Shown here piece by piece: positions 48,559-60,626 of a stretch of 64,000 nucleotides of DNA; the stretch's first letter is position 1; every line of letters starts with the position of its first letter. Made by a program: the position numbers and the translations under genes. Origin of the DNA: Citrobacter amalonaticus (GTDB taxonomy: Bacteria > Pseudomonadota > Gammaproteobacteria > Enterobacterales > Enterobacteriaceae); NCBI RefSeq assembly GCF_018323885.1, contig NZ_AP024585.1:2976001-3040000 (forward strand), written 5' to 3'. The notes under the pieces are model-generated. The model was not told where the DNA came from and searched no databases. It saw nothing but the letters and a program-made list of their open reading frames with translations.

Positions 48559-49998
48559 TCAGGAATGATGGTAACCGCCGCCGAGCGCGCTGGTAAGCTG
48601 GATGGAGGCATCCAGCCACTGCCCCTGCAAAATCAGTCCGTTACTCTGCTCGCGCAGCGCGGGAATTCTGGCCTTGCTAACGAGAGAGCCTGCGATAATC
48701 CCGGCGTTATAGCGCGCCTGCGCCAGGCTGACCACTCGATCGGCGTCATGTTCAATCTGCTGCTGATGCTGATTTTTCTGCATCAGCGTCGCCACCTGAC
48801 TGGCCGTGCGCGCCACGTCATTTACCGCATCAACGACGGCTTTGTTATAACTGGCGATCGACAAATTGTTCTGCGCCTGAGCGATATCAAGGTTGGCATT
48901 TAGTCTGCCACTGTCGAAGATCGGCAGCGTCAGGCCTGCGGTCACGCCCATCTGCTGGGCGGAACTGCGGAACAGATCGCTCAGATGCAGCGCATCCTGT
49001 TGCAAAAAGGCCATCAGATTGACGTCGGGGTAGAACGCCGCCTTCGCCGCCTCCACGCTGCTCATTGACGATTCGATCACCCAGTGCGCCGCCTGTAAAT
49101 CCGCTCTGCGCGCCAGTAAGGAGTAGCCCAGCTGCGTCGGTAACTGGCTTTCCACTTTTGGCAGGCTCACCGGATGCAGCTTCAGCGCCGCCGACTGCGT
49201 GTTGGTCAGCGCGCTCAGACGCGCCTCAATCACCTTCATCTTCCCGGCAACCTCATTCAACTGCTGCTGGGTTTTACTGTCATCGATATCCGTTTCCACG
49301 CCTTCTACCGAAGAGGTGATGCCGTTATTGTACAACTGGCGATCGCTAGCAATGATGTTACGCTGTTCCCGTTCAATTTGGGTCAGCAGTTTGCTCAGCG
49401 CCGCCTCGGTCTGCCATTCCCAGTAAAGCCGCGTCACGCCGCTGGCTAACAGTTGACGGGTTTGCTCACGCTCGGCTTCCCGCGCTTTCACCGCCCCGAT
49501 GCGCGCGGTCACTTCCGCGCGGTTCTTGCCCCATAAATCGAGATCCCAACCGGCCGTCAGGCCAAACGTACCGTTGGTGTACCACGGCCCCGTCGTGCCT
49601 GCGGCCGGATCGTTCAGGGCAAACGGCCCCATGATGCCTTCCGCGGACATTTTCTGCCGTTCGGCATTGGCGGAGAAATCGACCTGCGGCCCGTCCTGGG
49701 CTTCAACGGCTTTAGCCTGCGCTTCGGCCAGTCTGATTCGCTGTTCCGCCACCTGCATATCCGGAGAACGGGAAAGTGCGTTCTTCACTAACTCGTTCAA
49801 CTGTGCGTCATGATAATCCTGCCACCACTGGCTTCCGGGCCACCCGTTCTTCAACGCTGACGGCAGCGCCGAATCTACGTGAGAAGCGGGAAGTTGTTGA
49901 GTCAGCGTCTGTTGAGTGTCATGCATGGGAGCACATCCCGCGAGCAGAATAACCAGCGGAAAGCCCGCTTTCAGCGCGTGAAAAGAGTAACGAGTCAT
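48559..49998 (-). CDS. mdtQ: Outer-membrane efflux lipoprotein MdtQ (YohG)
   Basis: A 479-aa TolC/NodT-family outer-membrane factor. The lipoprotein signal ends LAGC (Cys 22). Two OEP repeats (about 55-250 and 270-465) carry the coiled-coil patterns LRLAEAQAKAVEAQ and AQARYNAGI. It is a full-length frame, whereas E. coli K-12 is annotated as carrying a disrupted copy. No adaptor or pump gene is adjacent; partners would have to come from elsewhere, for example MdtABC in this window. Confidence 0.93.
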   Translation of the reverse strand: MTRYSFHALKAGFPLVILLAGCAPMHDTQQTLTQQLPASHVDSALPSALKNGWPGSQWWQDYHDAQLNELVKNALSRSPDMQVAEQRIRLAEAQAKAVEAQDGPQVDFSANAERQKMSAEGIMGPFALNDPAAGTTGPWYTNGTFGLTAGWDLDLWGKNRAEVTARIGAVKAREAEREQTRQLLASGVTRLYWEWQTEAALSKLLTQIEREQRNIIASDRQLYNNGITSSVEGVETDIDDSKTQQQLNEVAGKMKVIEARLSALTNTQSAALKLHPVSLPKVESQLPTQLGYSLLARRADLQAAHWVIESSMSSVEAAKAAFYPDVNLMAFLQQDALHLSDLFRSSAQQMGVTAGLTLPIFDSGRLNANLDIAQAQNNLSIASYNKAVVDAVNDVARTASQVATLMQKNQHQQQIEHDADRVVSLAQARYNAGIIAGSLVSKARIPALREQSNGLILQGQWLDASIQLTSALGGGYHHS

Positions 49999-50142
49999 TA
50001 AAATATTCTGATAAGAAAAGGTGCGCGGAGCTTACCCGTTGTTGTGCGCGCTTTTTTAGTTACGCGTGGCATAACATCTTCAGCAATGAAAAGTCACACC
50101 TGGCAAAATATATCCAAGCAGAATATATGCAGCTCAATAATA

Positions 50143-51081
50143 TTAAATTTCTATCGACTGGATCGCGCGGGCAATATCCGGTGAATTATTTAACGCGCGG
50201 ATAGACTGGAAGACGTCCGTGGCTTCTTCATATTCTTTTCGCAAATAGCCCAGCCATTGTTTAATACGCGCGACATGATATAAACCGGTGTCGCCCTGTT
50301 TTTCCAGACGGGTATACTTTTTCAGCAGTTCGACAACCTGCGGCCATGGCATTCGCGGCTCGTTATACTTCACCACCCGGCTGAGGTTGGGAATGTTCAG
50401 TGCCCCGCGGCCAATCATCACCGCGTCACAGCCACTGACGGCCAGGCATTCCTGGGCGCTTTGCCAGTCCCAGATTTCACCATTGGCAACCACCGGAATA
50501 GACAGTCGCTCGCGAATTTCGCCAATCGCCTGCCAGTTGATATGTTCCGCCTTATAGCCCTGCTCTTTGGTGCGCCCGTGTACAACCAGTTCACTCGCCC
50601 CGGCTTGCTGGACGGCATCTGCAATCTCAAACTTTTTGTCGCCGCTGTCCCAGCCCAGACGCACTTTCACCGTCACCGGCAGATGCGCCGGCACCGCTTC
50701 ACGCATCGCTTTCGCGCCCTGATAGATGAGTTCCGGGTCCTTCAGCAGCGTCGCACCGCCGCCGCTGCCGTTGACCATTTTTGACGGACACCCGCAGTTA
50801 AGATCAACACCGTAAGAACCGAGTTCCACGGCGCGGGCGGCATTTTCCGCCAGCCACTGGGGATACTGCCCTAACAGTTGCACGCGCACTAAGGTGCCGG
50901 ATGGAGTCCGGCTGCCGTTGAGCAGTTCGGGACAGAGTCGATGAAAGACTTTTACTGGCAAGAGTTGATCCACCACGCGCACAAATTCGGTGATGCAAAG
51001 ATCGTAGTCATTCACTTCCGTCAGAAGTTCGCGCACCAGTGAATCAAGTACGCCTTCCATCGGCGCCAGTAAAACACGCAT
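50143..51081 (-). CDS. dusC: tRNA-dihydrouridine(16) synthase DusC
   Basis: A 312-aa FMN enzyme that makes dihydrouridine at tRNA position 16. The flavin-binding start is LLAPMEGV, the catalytic Cys98 lies in [11 protein letters not shown], and the phosphate-binding VMIGRGAL is near 236. The ATG at 51081 matches E. coli; the frame to 51135 is rejected because it crosses the mhb terminator. The C-terminus ends a few residues earlier than in E. coli (315 aa). Confidence 0.96.
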   Translation of the reverse strand: MRVLLAPMEGVLDSLVRELLTEVNDYDLCITEFVRVVDQLLPVKVFHRLCPELLNGSRTPSGTLVRVQLLGQYPQWLAENAARAVELGSYGVDLNCGCPSKMVNGSGGGATLLKDPELIYQGAKAMREAVPAHLPVTVKVRLGWDSGDKKFEIADAVQQAGASELVVHGRTKEQGYKAEHINWQAIGEIRERLSIPVVANGEIWDWQSAQECLAVSGCDAVMIGRGALNIPNLSRVVKYNEPRMPWPQVVELLKKYTRLEKQGDTGLYHVARIKQWLGYLRKEYEEATDVFQSIRALNNSPDIARAIQSIEI

Positions 51082-51092
51082 ATCGTTATCCG

Positions 51093-51122
51093 CAAAAAAA
51101 GAGGCGCTATCATAGCGCCTCT
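51093..51122 (-). terminator. Terminator of the mhb operon
   Basis: The minus strand reads AGAGGCGCTA-TGA-TAGCGCCTCT followed by TTTTTTTGCG: a perfect 10-bp stem with a 7-T tract. It lies 51 bp after the mhbM stop and just before the dusC start. It isolates dusC from the catabolic operon. Confidence 0.92.
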
Positions 51123-51173
51123 GTGCGATGAGCAAAACCTTTTGCCGGATGACGGCGCAAAGCGCCTGTATTC

Positions 51174-52367
51174 TCAGCGTGGCAGAAGACAGTTATCTTC
51201 TTTCCAGCCGTACAGCCATTCCATGCCGCGATAAAACTCCGCCTGCGATTTACCTTTCCACAACAGGTTTCGCACCTGACGCTCCACGCCTGCTGCGTGA
51301 TACACGCGCCCCATTTCGCGCGTCGACCAGACGATGCGCGCCGTGCGTGGAATGCGTACCGACTCATACAGCGCAAAGGCTTTCGCCGCATCGCCATCGC
51401 ACTGCTCCAGCGCTTTACCCAGCGTCACAGCATCTTCCAGCGCCATACAGGCACCCTGCGCCATGTACTGCGCCACCGGGTGCGCGGCATCGCCCACCAG
51501 CGTGATGCGCTCAGTGCCCCATTTCTCTACCGGTTCGCGATCGGCGGTTGACCAGCGACGCCAGGTCGTGGGTTTATCCAGCATCTGCCGCGGGCGCGGA
51601 TGGATCCCGGCGAAATACGACAGCACCTCTTCCTTACTGCCGTCTTTCACGCCCCACTCCTCCTGCTGGCGGCTGTGGAAGGTGACAACCAGGTTGTACT
51701 GCTTGCCACCGCGCAGCGGGTAGTGCACGAGGTGGCAATGCGGCCCGGCCCAGAGCACTGGCGCGTTAATGCGCAGGTCTTCCGGCATGTCCGCACAGTC
51801 AATCACCGCACGGTAAACGACGTGTCCGGTCACGCGCGGCGAATCGCCCAGCAAACTCTGACGCACCACCGACTTCACGCCATCACAACCGACCAGAATA
51901 TCAGCGGTCCAGCTATTCCCCTGCTCGTCGAACACCGTTACGTCGTCCGCCGTCTGGCGAATGTCGACCACATTGGTCGAGGTCCGGTACTCAACGTTTG
52001 GATGAGTCAGTACGGATTCCCAGACGGAAGCGTGAATATCGACCCGGTGGATGACCGCATACGGACCGCCGAAGTGGTCGCGAAAGGCCTGCCCGGTCTC
52101 GATGTGCACCACTTCTTCCGCGTTCACGGCATCCATCATGGTAATGTGGTCGGTAAACACCGCACGCTGACGCGCGACGTCGCCGACGCCGAGGCTGTCC
52201 AGCGCAGAGAAGGCGTTGGGACCGAGCTGAATGCCCGCGCCGATCTCACCAATTTCATGGGCTTTTTCCAGCAGCATCACTTTGATACCCTGACGCGCCA
52301 GCGAAAGCGCGGTGGCTGCCCCGCCAATTCCGCCGCCGACAATAATTGCGCTCGTCACTTTAGCCAT
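51174..52367 (-). CDS. mhbM: 3-hydroxybenzoate 6-hydroxylase MhbM
   Basis: A 397-aa FAD monooxygenase converting 3-hydroxybenzoate to gentisate with NADH and O2. The Rossmann motif is [15 protein letters not shown] (residues 10-24). The DG motif [11 protein letters not shown] and the second FAD motif [15 protein letters not shown] are present. AGGAG lies 7 nt before Met 52367; the ATG at 52373 would place it only 2 nt away. Last gene of the operon. Salicylate or kynurenine hydroxylases are similar, but the gentisate neighbours decide the assignment. Confidence 0.9.
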   Translation of the reverse strand: MAKVTSAIIVGGGIGGAATALSLARQGIKVMLLEKAHEIGEIGAGIQLGPNAFSALDSLGVGDVARQRAVFTDHITMMDAVNAEEVVHIETGQAFRDHFGGPYAVIHRVDIHASVWESVLTHPNVEYRTSTNVVDIRQTADDVTVFDEQGNSWTADILVGCDGVKSVVRQSLLGDSPRVTGHVVYRAVIDCADMPEDLRINAPVLWAGPHCHLVHYPLRGGKQYNLVVTFHSRQQEEWGVKDGSKEEVLSYFAGIHPRPRQMLDKPTTWRRWSTADREPVEKWGTERITLVGDAAHPVAQYMAQGACMALEDAVTLGKALEQCDGDAAKAFALYESVRIPRTARIVWSTREMGRVYHAAGVERQVRNLLWKGKSQAEFYRGMEWLYGWKEDNCLLPR

Positions 52368-52381
52368 TGTCATTCTCCTTC

Positions 52382-53026
52382 TCAGGCTGAGATTTTATCT
52401 TGTTGATTTTCCGGGGCGGCGGCGATGAACGCCGGGAGCTGTGTGCAGGCGTCATACACGGCTTTGCAGCGCGGATAGCCGCTCAGATCGCACCCCATTC
52501 TTAACGCATTCGCCCATTGCGGGACCAGACAGCAGTCGGCAAGCGTCGGTGCATTACCCACGCAGAAGTTCTGCGACTGACTCTGACGCAGTAGCTGCTC
52601 AACGGCGCTTAACCCCTGCTGGATCCAGTGTGCGTACCAGCGTTTTTTCTCTTCTTCACTGACCTTCAGTTCCTCGCTCAGATAGCGCAGCACCCGCAGG
52701 TTATTAACCGGATGAATATCGCAAGCGATGGCATAGACAATCTCCAGCACCTGCGTGCGCGCCGGATCGCTGACGGGCAGCAAGCGTGATTGCGGAAAAT
52801 GCCGGTCCAGCCAGTCGATAATCGCCAGCGACTGGCCCAGCGCTTCGCCATCATCGGTTACCAGCGTTGGTACCAGCCCCACCGGATTCATCCGCCGGTA
52901 GGCCAGTTCATTTTGCTGCCCAATACGGATATTGACGCCCACCGTGTGGTAGTCGATGCCCTTTAATGCCAGCGCGATACGCACGCGGTACGACGCCGAA
53001 CTGTTAAAAAAACTGTACAGCTTCAT
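52382..53026 (-). CDS. mhbI: Maleylpyruvate isomerase MhbI (zeta-class GST)
   Basis: A 214-aa glutathione-S-transferase-fold enzyme isomerising maleylpyruvate to fumarylpyruvate. The N-terminal thioredoxin-like domain begins LYSFFNSSASYRVRIALALK: the SSxSxR glutathione site is kept but the Cys seen in plant and animal zeta GSTs is Ala. The GSH-contact segment is DDGEALGQSLAIIDWLD, and the C-terminal domain is helical. It lies 8 bp after mhbH and 14 bp before mhbM. Maleylacetoacetate isomerase would be the alternative name if the operon context were absent. Confidence 0.88.
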   Translation of the reverse strand: MKLYSFFNSSASYRVRIALALKGIDYHTVGVNIRIGQQNELAYRRMNPVGLVPTLVTDDGEALGQSLAIIDWLDRHFPQSRLLPVSDPARTQVLEIVYAIACDIHPVNNLRVLRYLSEELKVSEEEKKRWYAHWIQQGLSAVEQLLRQSQSQNFCVGNAPTLADCCLVPQWANALRMGCDLSGYPRCKAVYDACTQLPAFIAAAPENQQDKISA

Positions 53027-53034
53027 ACATCACC

Positions 53035-53736
53035 TCAGACAATCTTCACAGCGATAGGCGTCAGTCCGTCCACGCCTCCGGTGATCACATCCCCTTTCAC
53101 TACGGCACCCACGCCTTCCGGCGTGCCGGTGAAGATCAGGTCGCCCGGTTGCAGTTCGAAGAAGCCGGACAGATAGCTGATCGTTTCATTTACCGACCAG
53201 ATCAGATGGCGAATGTCGCTGCGCTGATGATCGTCGCCATTCACCTGTAACCAGATGGGCGCAGAGGTGATATCCGCAATTTCATCCGCTTTATGCAGCG
53301 GCGCGATGGGCGCAGAGAGATCGAACGCTTTGCCGATTTCCCACGGACGTCCCATCTGACGCATCTCCATCTGGCGATCGCGGCGGGTCATGTCCAGTCC
53401 GGTGGCATAGCCCCAGATATACTCATGAGCGTTTTCTAACGGGATATCGCTGCCCTTTTTGCCGATGGCGACCACCAGCTCAATTTCATAGTGATAGTTA
53501 TCCGTTTGCGCCGGGTATGGCAGCGCTAACGTTTCGCCTGCGGCAACCGGCACAATCGCATCGGCAGGCTTACAGAAAAAGAACGGCGGCTCACGGTCCG
53601 GATCAAATCCCATTTCGCGGGCATGAGCGGCGTAGTTACGCCCCACGCAGTACACGCGACGGACGGGGAACTGCGCATCGCTGCCGACAACCGGGACAGT
53701 AACGGGGGCCTGTGGTGCAAATACATACTGAGTCAT
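53035..53736 (-). CDS. mhbH: Fumarylpyruvate hydrolase MhbH
   Basis: A 233-aa fumarylacetoacetase-family hydrolase splitting fumarylpyruvate to fumarate and pyruvate. [16 protein letters not shown] (about 29-44), the metal-binding [13 protein letters not shown] and [12 protein letters not shown] are conserved. The [14 protein letters not shown] loop is near the C-terminus. It lies between mhbD and mhbI with short gaps. Confidence 0.91.
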   Translation of the reverse strand: MTQYVFAPQAPVTVPVVGSDAQFPVRRVYCVGRNYAAHAREMGFDPDREPPFFFCKPADAIVPVAAGETLALPYPAQTDNYHYEIELVVAIGKKGSDIPLENAHEYIWGYATGLDMTRRDRQMEMRQMGRPWEIGKAFDLSAPIAPLHKADEIADITSAPIWLQVNGDDHQRSDIRHLIWSVNETISYLSGFFELQPGDLIFTGTPEGVGAVVKGDVITGGVDGLTPIAVKIV

Positions 53737-53750
53737 GGTTCTCTCCCAAA

Positions 53751-54788
53751 TTAATAGCGGGCTTCGCGGAACAACCCGAGGGCTTCCTGTACCGGTCGGT
53801 CCGAAAAACTGAATAAAACGGTCTCATCGGTGGTTTTGAATGACACGCCGTGCCACGTCGGAACCACAAAAATATCTTTGGCTGAGAAATGGAACGTCTC
53901 GTTGCCGACGGTGACATCACCCGCCCCTTCAACCACGTGATAAATGGTGCTGTCAGTGGTACGCGCCACCCGCGAGGTAAAGCCTTTTGGCAACAATTGC
54001 AGGAACGTCCCCATCGATGGCATCGGGTAGCCGCCGGTTACCGGGTTGACATAGCGCATTTTGTAGCCATCCCACTCGTCGGCATCGCCCAGACGGGTCA
54101 GGTCGTGCAGCGCGTCGCGGCTGCGGTCATAGCGATAGTTGAAAATTGGCGATGAATTGCCTTTCTGATGGCGCAGCGGCAGCATATTGGCGGCATAGCG
54201 CGGCAGATAGTCGCCCTCTTTGCGTGAAACCGGCTGCTGATCTTCCGGGTAATCCTCGGCAAAACCACAGCCCAGAATGTTAACCAGCGGCAGATCCAGA
54301 CCGTCCAGCCAGACGACAGGCTCATCGCCAGGGTTGCCATGGTCGTGCCATTGCCACTGCGGGGTCAGAATAAAATCGCCGGTGTGCATCTGGGTGCGTT
54401 CACCGTCCACGGCGGTAAATGCCCCTTTCCCTTCCACAATAAAGCGTAACGCCGACTGGTTATGACGATGGCTGGGAGCGACTTCGCCCGGCATGATGAG
54501 CTGCAGTCCCGCATAGAGCGTTGACGTAATAGAGGACTGACCGCGCAGCATCGGGTTTTCCAGTACCAGCACGCGACGAATCGCCTCTTTCGCGCCAATC
54601 AGGTTGCCGCTTTCCAGCAGCAGCGGACGAATTTCCTGGTAGTTCCAGTATGCTGGCGCACAAGTCGGATTCGGCGTTTGTGGAACCAGATGATGCAGCG
54701 ATTCCCACAGCGGGGTCAGGTTCTGCCCCGAAATATGCTGGTAAAACTGCTGACGGCTATTTTTAACATCCTGATTATGGTCTGACAT
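53751..54788 (-). CDS. mhbD: Gentisate 1,2-dioxygenase MhbD
   Basis: A 345-aa bicupin Fe(II) dioxygenase that opens the gentisate ring to maleylpyruvate. The first cupin (about 90-165) carries iron ligands in [12 protein letters not shown] (His107, His109) and a later His in QWQWHDHG (148/150). The second cupin lies at about 265-335 ([22 protein letters not shown]). It lies 11 bp after mhbT. Confidence 0.95.
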   Translation of the reverse strand: MSDHNQDVKNSRQQFYQHISGQNLTPLWESLHHLVPQTPNPTCAPAYWNYQEIRPLLLESGNLIGAKEAIRRVLVLENPMLRGQSSITSTLYAGLQLIMPGEVAPSHRHNQSALRFIVEGKGAFTAVDGERTQMHTGDFILTPQWQWHDHGNPGDEPVVWLDGLDLPLVNILGCGFAEDYPEDQQPVSRKEGDYLPRYAANMLPLRHQKGNSSPIFNYRYDRSRDALHDLTRLGDADEWDGYKMRYVNPVTGGYPMPSMGTFLQLLPKGFTSRVARTTDSTIYHVVEGAGDVTVGNETFHFSAKDIFVVPTWHGVSFKTTDETVLFSFSDRPVQEALGLFREARY

Positions 54789-54799
54789 AGGGATTCTCC

Positions 54800-56158
54800 T
54801 TATTCGTTCACGACGCTTGCGTGCGGCATAGCATCAGGGACAGAGGCTGACTGGCGGACAACTACCGTAAGTACGGCTAACATCACCGCGCTAATGGCCG
54901 CCGGAACAGCGATAATGAAAAACAAGGTGTCGAAAGAGAAATTCATCGCCATCATCACGCCGCCGGAAAGCGAACCGACAATCGCTCCGCAGCGCCCCAC
55001 CGCGTTGGACCAGCTCACGCCCGTCGCCCGACTCTGGGTGGGATAGAGCGTGGCGGTTAAGGCATTGAGGCCCACCTGCGATCCGCTGATACCTACCCCG
55101 GTACCGAAAATCGCCAACGCCATCAGCCATAAACCGTTTTCGCTCAGGCCAATCATGACAATGCATACCGCTCCCAGCGCGTAGCTCGTAGCCAGCACCC
55201 GGAAGGGATTGTGTTTATCCATCAGCACGCCCAATGCCAGCGCGCCGAGCGTACCGCCAATCTGGAACGCCGCCGTCACCCAGGAAGCCTGCTGCAGGTC
55301 AATCCCACGATGGTTCAACAGCGTCGGCATCCAGCTCGACAGCAGATAGATGATTAACAGACTCATGAAGAACACCACCCATAACATCAGGGTAATGGGC
55401 AACTGGCGGCCAACAAACAGCTGACGAATGCTGCCTTTGGCTATCGCCGCCGCCTCCTGGAGGTAAAACTGGGTATTGTCGTAACGTTCGCCGGTGATCG
55501 CGCTGACCGTTCTGGCGATGGTTGCCTGCGGCAACTGGCGACGGACCTGCCAGCGTGGAGATTCCGGCAGGACCGCGAGCAGGACGAAGAACAGTATCAG
55601 CGGTAACACGCCGCCGAGGACCAGGATCCCGTGCCAGCCAATAACCGGCACCAGCTGCGCGCTGACAATTCCGCCCATCGCTGAACCGAGCGTAAAGCCA
55701 CAGAACATCAGGGTGACCAGCGCACCGCGGCGGCGGGCGGGCAAGTATTCAGAGGTCATGGTGATGGTGTTGGGCATGGCACCGCCGAGGCCCAGACCGG
55801 TCAGAAAGCGCAGGATAACCAGCGTTTGCAAATCCGGCGAAAAGGCGGAGATCAGGCTCAGCGCACCAAACAATGCCACGCAGAGCTCAATCACCCGTTT
55901 GCGACCGAAACGGTCAGACAGCGGTCCGCAAAGTAAGGCGCCGGCGGTAAGTCCTAACAGACCTGCGCCAAACAGCGGAGCGAGGTCTCCGGCAGTTAAC
56001 TGCCAGTGGGTACGAATATCGGGTGCAATAAAGCCAATGGCTGCGGTATCAAAACCATCAAGCATGACCACCAGAAAGCAGCAGATGATCACCCGCCACT
56101 GTGTCTTGCTGACAGGAGCAGCATCGATCAGGGCTTGTAGTTCACGTCGTTGAGTCAT
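54800..56158 (-). CDS. mhbT: 3-hydroxybenzoate transporter MhbT (MFS, AAHS family)
   Basis: A 452-aa major facilitator with 12 helices. The aromatic acid:H+ symporter signature is in TM1 ([18 protein letters not shown]), with the loop 2-3 motif [14 protein letters not shown]. It is first in the catabolic operon and divergent from mhbR, which fits a substrate importer co-induced with the pathway. GAGG lies 8 nt before the ATG. A 3-hydroxybenzoate specificity is inferred from context; gentisate is the main alternative. Confidence 0.9.
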   Translation of the reverse strand: MTQRRELQALIDAAPVSKTQWRVIICCFLVVMLDGFDTAAIGFIAPDIRTHWQLTAGDLAPLFGAGLLGLTAGALLCGPLSDRFGRKRVIELCVALFGALSLISAFSPDLQTLVILRFLTGLGLGGAMPNTITMTSEYLPARRRGALVTLMFCGFTLGSAMGGIVSAQLVPVIGWHGILVLGGVLPLILFFVLLAVLPESPRWQVRRQLPQATIARTVSAITGERYDNTQFYLQEAAAIAKGSIRQLFVGRQLPITLMLWVVFFMSLLIIYLLSSWMPTLLNHRGIDLQQASWVTAAFQIGGTLGALALGVLMDKHNPFRVLATSYALGAVCIVMIGLSENGLWLMALAIFGTGVGISGSQVGLNALTATLYPTQSRATGVSWSNAVGRCGAIVGSLSGGVMMAMNFSFDTLFFIIAVPAAISAVMLAVLTVVVRQSASVPDAMPHASVVNE

Positions 56159-56234
56159 AGTGAATGCCTCGGTGCAGGTAGGGACAGATGTTGTTTTGTT
56201 TTTGGTATGTTACGAGTTTGTAGACTGGGCGATA

Positions 56235-56252
56235 AAATGTACAATGGCATTT
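56235..56252. promoter_or_regulatory. Candidate MhbR operator in the mhbT-mhbR divergent region
   Basis: AAATG-N8-CATTT is an imperfectly centred dyad 33 bp before the mhbR ATG and about 75 bp from mhbT. LysR-type sites are usually T-N11-A within such dyads; this one does not fit exactly, so it is only a candidate. Confidence 0.3.
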
Positions 56253-56284
56253 CATGCAGAGACATAACCTGGAGGTTATCGCTG

Positions 56285-57193
56285 ATGGCAAACTGGGCGC
56301 AAAAACTGAAGCTGCACCATCTGCAAATGCTGGTGGCGCTGGGCGAACAAGGGAATCTCACGCACGTTGCACGAATGATGAATATCACCCAGCCCGCGCT
56401 GTCGAAATGGCTGTCACAGCTCGAAGATGAGATGGGGATCACGCTCTTTGAACGTCACAGTAAAGGCCTGCGCCCCTCGGAAGGCGGCAAGTTGCTGCTG
56501 CAACACGCCCAGCGCTTAATCAATGACATGGAGCGTTCACAGTATGAAATGGCACGCTTTAAAGAAGGCGGGCTGGTAGGGAGCCTGAAGATTGGCTGCT
56601 CGCCAGTGGCGACCGACTGTGTGTCGCAGGCGATCCTTAATCTGCTCGTGGAGATGCCGACGCTGCACCTTAACATTGAAGAAAAGGTCATGACGCCGCT
56701 GCTGCACGACCTGCTTGCCGGTTCCGTGGATGTCGTGGTCGGCCGCGTCGGTGGGCGAGCGCTGCAGCTTCCGCTCAATTATCAGGTGCTGTATACCGAA
56801 CCCGTTTGCTTTGTCGCCCGTCCCCACCATCCATTAGCGAAGTTTGACACCCTGAGCTGGGCCGATCTAGCGCACTGGCGCTGGATCGTCTGGCCGACGG
56901 GAACGCCTATCCGCCTGAGTATTGATAACGCGCTGGTCGATAACGGAGTGATGTTGCCGGAGAACACCATCGAGTCGGCATCGATGAACGTCAGTACTAA
57001 CCTGCTGCAAAGCAGCGATATGATCTCTATCCTTTCTTTACGGCTGGCGCAGCGCTATGCCAGCCAGGGACAGCTGGTGATCCTCAACCTACCGAAGATT
57101 GAACAAAAAGGCAGCGTGGGCGTGTTCTGGCGCAATAATGAGACGCCGTCCAGCGCGCTGAGTCGTTTTCTGCAACTGCTGGCACAAGTTTAG
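56285..57193 (+). CDS. mhbR: LysR-type regulator MhbR
   Basis: A 302-aa LysR protein. The N-terminal helix-turn-helix is LTHVARMMNITQPALSKWLSQLE (LTHVARMMNI, QPALSKWLSQ), about residues 22-44. The effector domain covers about 95-300. Met at 56285 has GGAGG 9 nt upstream; the frame from 56150 would overlap mhbT and is rejected. Position indicates activation of mhbTDHIM, as for Klebsiella mhbR. Confidence 0.9.
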   Translation: MANWAQKLKLHHLQMLVALGEQGNLTHVARMMNITQPALSKWLSQLEDEMGITLFERHSKGLRPSEGGKLLLQHAQRLINDMERSQYEMARFKEGGLVGSLKIGCSPVATDCVSQAILNLLVEMPTLHLNIEEKVMTPLLHDLLAGSVDVVVGRVGGRALQLPLNYQVLYTEPVCFVARPHHPLAKFDTLSWADLAHWRWIVWPTGTPIRLSIDNALVDNGVMLPENTIESASMNVSTNLLQSSDMISILSLRLAQRYASQGQLVILNLPKIEQKGSVGVFWRNNETPSSALSRFLQLLAQV

Positions 57194-57288
57194 CATCACG
57201 TATTGGGGATATTGCCCAATGTTCCCGCTGTCTATGTTCAGTATGCTAAGAATTCATGATGTGATCGATAGCACGTTTTAAAGTTTAA

Positions 57289-58415
<1,127 letters not shown>

Positions 58416-58456
58416 AATTTGCGATACGTCGCGCATTTTTAATTTATGTTTCATAA

Positions 58457-58512
58457 GTTGCATACACAATGAGAATTAGATCACACATATAGCCATAACA
58501 GGCCCGTACACT
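58457..58512 (+). promoter_or_regulatory. CRP/CytR-type promoter of cdd
   Basis: TGAGA-N6-TCACA (58470-58485), one mismatch from the CRP consensus, is centred about 41.5 bp before a start near 58519 set by the -10 TACACT (58507-58512). A CytR-like octamer GTTGCATA (58457-58464) lies just upstream. E. coli cdd is controlled by CRP and CytR, so the arrangement is conserved. Confidence 0.7.
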
Positions 58513-58544
58513 ACGATCCCAATACATTGTTATGAGGCAACGCC

Positions 58545-59429
58545 ATGCACCCACGTTTTCACACTGCGTTTAGCCAACTTGCGGACAACCTGCAATCCGC
58601 GCTGGCGCCCATTCTGGCAGATACGCATTTCCCCGCGTCGCTGACGGCTGAGCAGGTATCAATACTTAAAAGCGCAACGGTACTGGACGAAGACGCACTG
58701 GCATTCGCGCTGCTGCCGCTGGCGGCGGCCTGCGCCTGTACGCCGTTGTCGAACTTTAACGTTGGCGCAATTGCGCGCGGCGTGAGCGGAACGTGGTATT
58801 TCGGCGCCAATATGGAATTCCTCGGCGCGACGATGCAACAAACGGTTCACGCTGAACAAAGCGCCATCAGCCACGCCTGGTTGCGCGGCGAGAAAGGTCT
58901 CGCCGCAATCACCGTTAACTACACCCCGTGCGGCCACTGCCGCCAGTTTATGAACGAACTGAACAGCGGGCTGGATCTGCGCATTCACCTGCCCGGTCGG
59001 GAACCGCATACGCTGCGCGACTATTTGCCGGATGCGTTTGGGCCGAAAGATCTCGACATCAAAACGCTACTGATGGACGAACAGGATCACGGTTTCGCCC
59101 CTCAGGGAGATGCGCTGACGCAAGCGGCCATTGCCGCCGCGAGCCGCAGTCATATGCCGTACAGCCAGTCACCGAGCGGTGTAGCGCTGGAGTGCAAAGA
59201 TGGACGTATCTTTAGCGGAAGCTATGGCGAAAACGCCGCATTTAACCCGACCATCCCACCGCTACAGGGCGCGCTGATTATGTTGAATCTGAACGGCTAT
59301 GGTTATGCCGATATTCAGCGTGCGGTGCTGGCGGAAAAAGCCGACGCGCCGCTGATCCAGTGGGATGCCACCGCCGCCACGCTGAAAGCGCTGGGCTGCA
59401 GCAACATCGATCGCGTACTTTTGGGCTAA
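58545..59429 (+). CDS. cdd: Cytidine deaminase Cdd
   Basis: A 294-aa dimeric-type deaminase for cytidine and deoxycytidine salvage. The zinc ligands are in VHAEQSA (His102, catalytic Glu104) and PCGHCR (Cys129, Cys132). The C-terminal half is a second, degenerate core domain. ATG follows GAGGC. It is monocistronic in appearance, with REP elements after the stop. Confidence 0.97.
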   Translation: MHPRFHTAFSQLADNLQSALAPILADTHFPASLTAEQVSILKSATVLDEDALAFALLPLAAACACTPLSNFNVGAIARGVSGTWYFGANMEFLGATMQQTVHAEQSAISHAWLRGEKGLAAITVNYTPCGHCRQFMNELNSGLDLRIHLPGREPHTLRDYLPDAFGPKDLDIKTLLMDEQDHGFAPQGDALTQAAIAAASRSHMPYSQSPSGVALECKDGRIFSGSYGENAAFNPTIPPLQGALIMLNLNGYGYADIQRAVLAEKADAPLIQWDATAATLKALGCSNIDRVLLG

Positions 59430-59432
59430 TTG

Positions 59433-59521
59433 TCTGATGGCGTCCGCGCACAGGCCAGATAAGGCGTTTTTATCGCTATCCGGTCTAACCACCTGATGGC
59501 GCAACGTTTATCAGGCCTACG
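59433..59521. repeat. Pair of REP elements (BIME) after cdd
   Basis: Two REP-like palindromes: CTGATGGCGTCCGCGCA followed by GGCCAGATAAGGCG (59434-59466), and CCTGATGGCGCAACG followed by TTTATCAGGCCTACG (59492-59521). They sit in the cdd-sanA gap. Such elements stabilise mRNA 3' ends and bind gyrase, IHF or Pol I. Confidence 0.8.
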
Positions 59522-59541
59522 CTTGTTTCACGTATTGCTGA

Positions 59542-60351
<810 letters not shown>

Positions 60352-60353
60352 GC

Positions 60354-60593
60354 ATGGAAGACAAAACGCTTTTTATCGTGATTGGCGTACTGATGATCGT
60401 CGCCTGGACCCTGCGGGAAGGTATTAAAGGGTTACGCTCTGGCGTCGTTGAGAAAACGGTCAAAGGTTCGCAAACGCCGCGCTTAATTCAGCGCGCAGAG
60501 GAACCTGGCGCTTACTGGAGCTATATTGGCGTCTACTTTGGCCTTTCGGTCGGCGCGCTGCTTGTCGGCATCTGGTTAGTTTTTATCAAATAA
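60354..60593 (+). CDS. yeiS: Small inner-membrane protein YeiS
   Basis: A 79-aa protein with two predicted helices (about 5-20 and 55-77) joined by a basic loop. The length equals E. coli YeiS. It lies 2 bp after sanA and is followed by a bidirectional terminator. Function unknown. Confidence 0.92.
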   Translation: MEDKTLFIVIGVLMIVAWTLREGIKGLRSGVVEKTVKGSQTPRLIQRAEEPGAYWSYIGVYFGLSVGALLVGIWLVFIK

Positions 60594-60595
60594 AA

Positions 60596-60626
60596 AAACC
60601 GGCGCAGAGCACGTCTGCACCGGTTT
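60596..60626. terminator. Bidirectional terminator between yeiS and mglC
   Basis: AAACCGG-C-GCAGA/TCTGC-A-CCGGTTT, preceded by a run of A and followed by TTT, forms a hairpin usable on both strands. It lies between the convergent sanA-yeiS and mglBAC transcripts. Confidence 0.8.
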
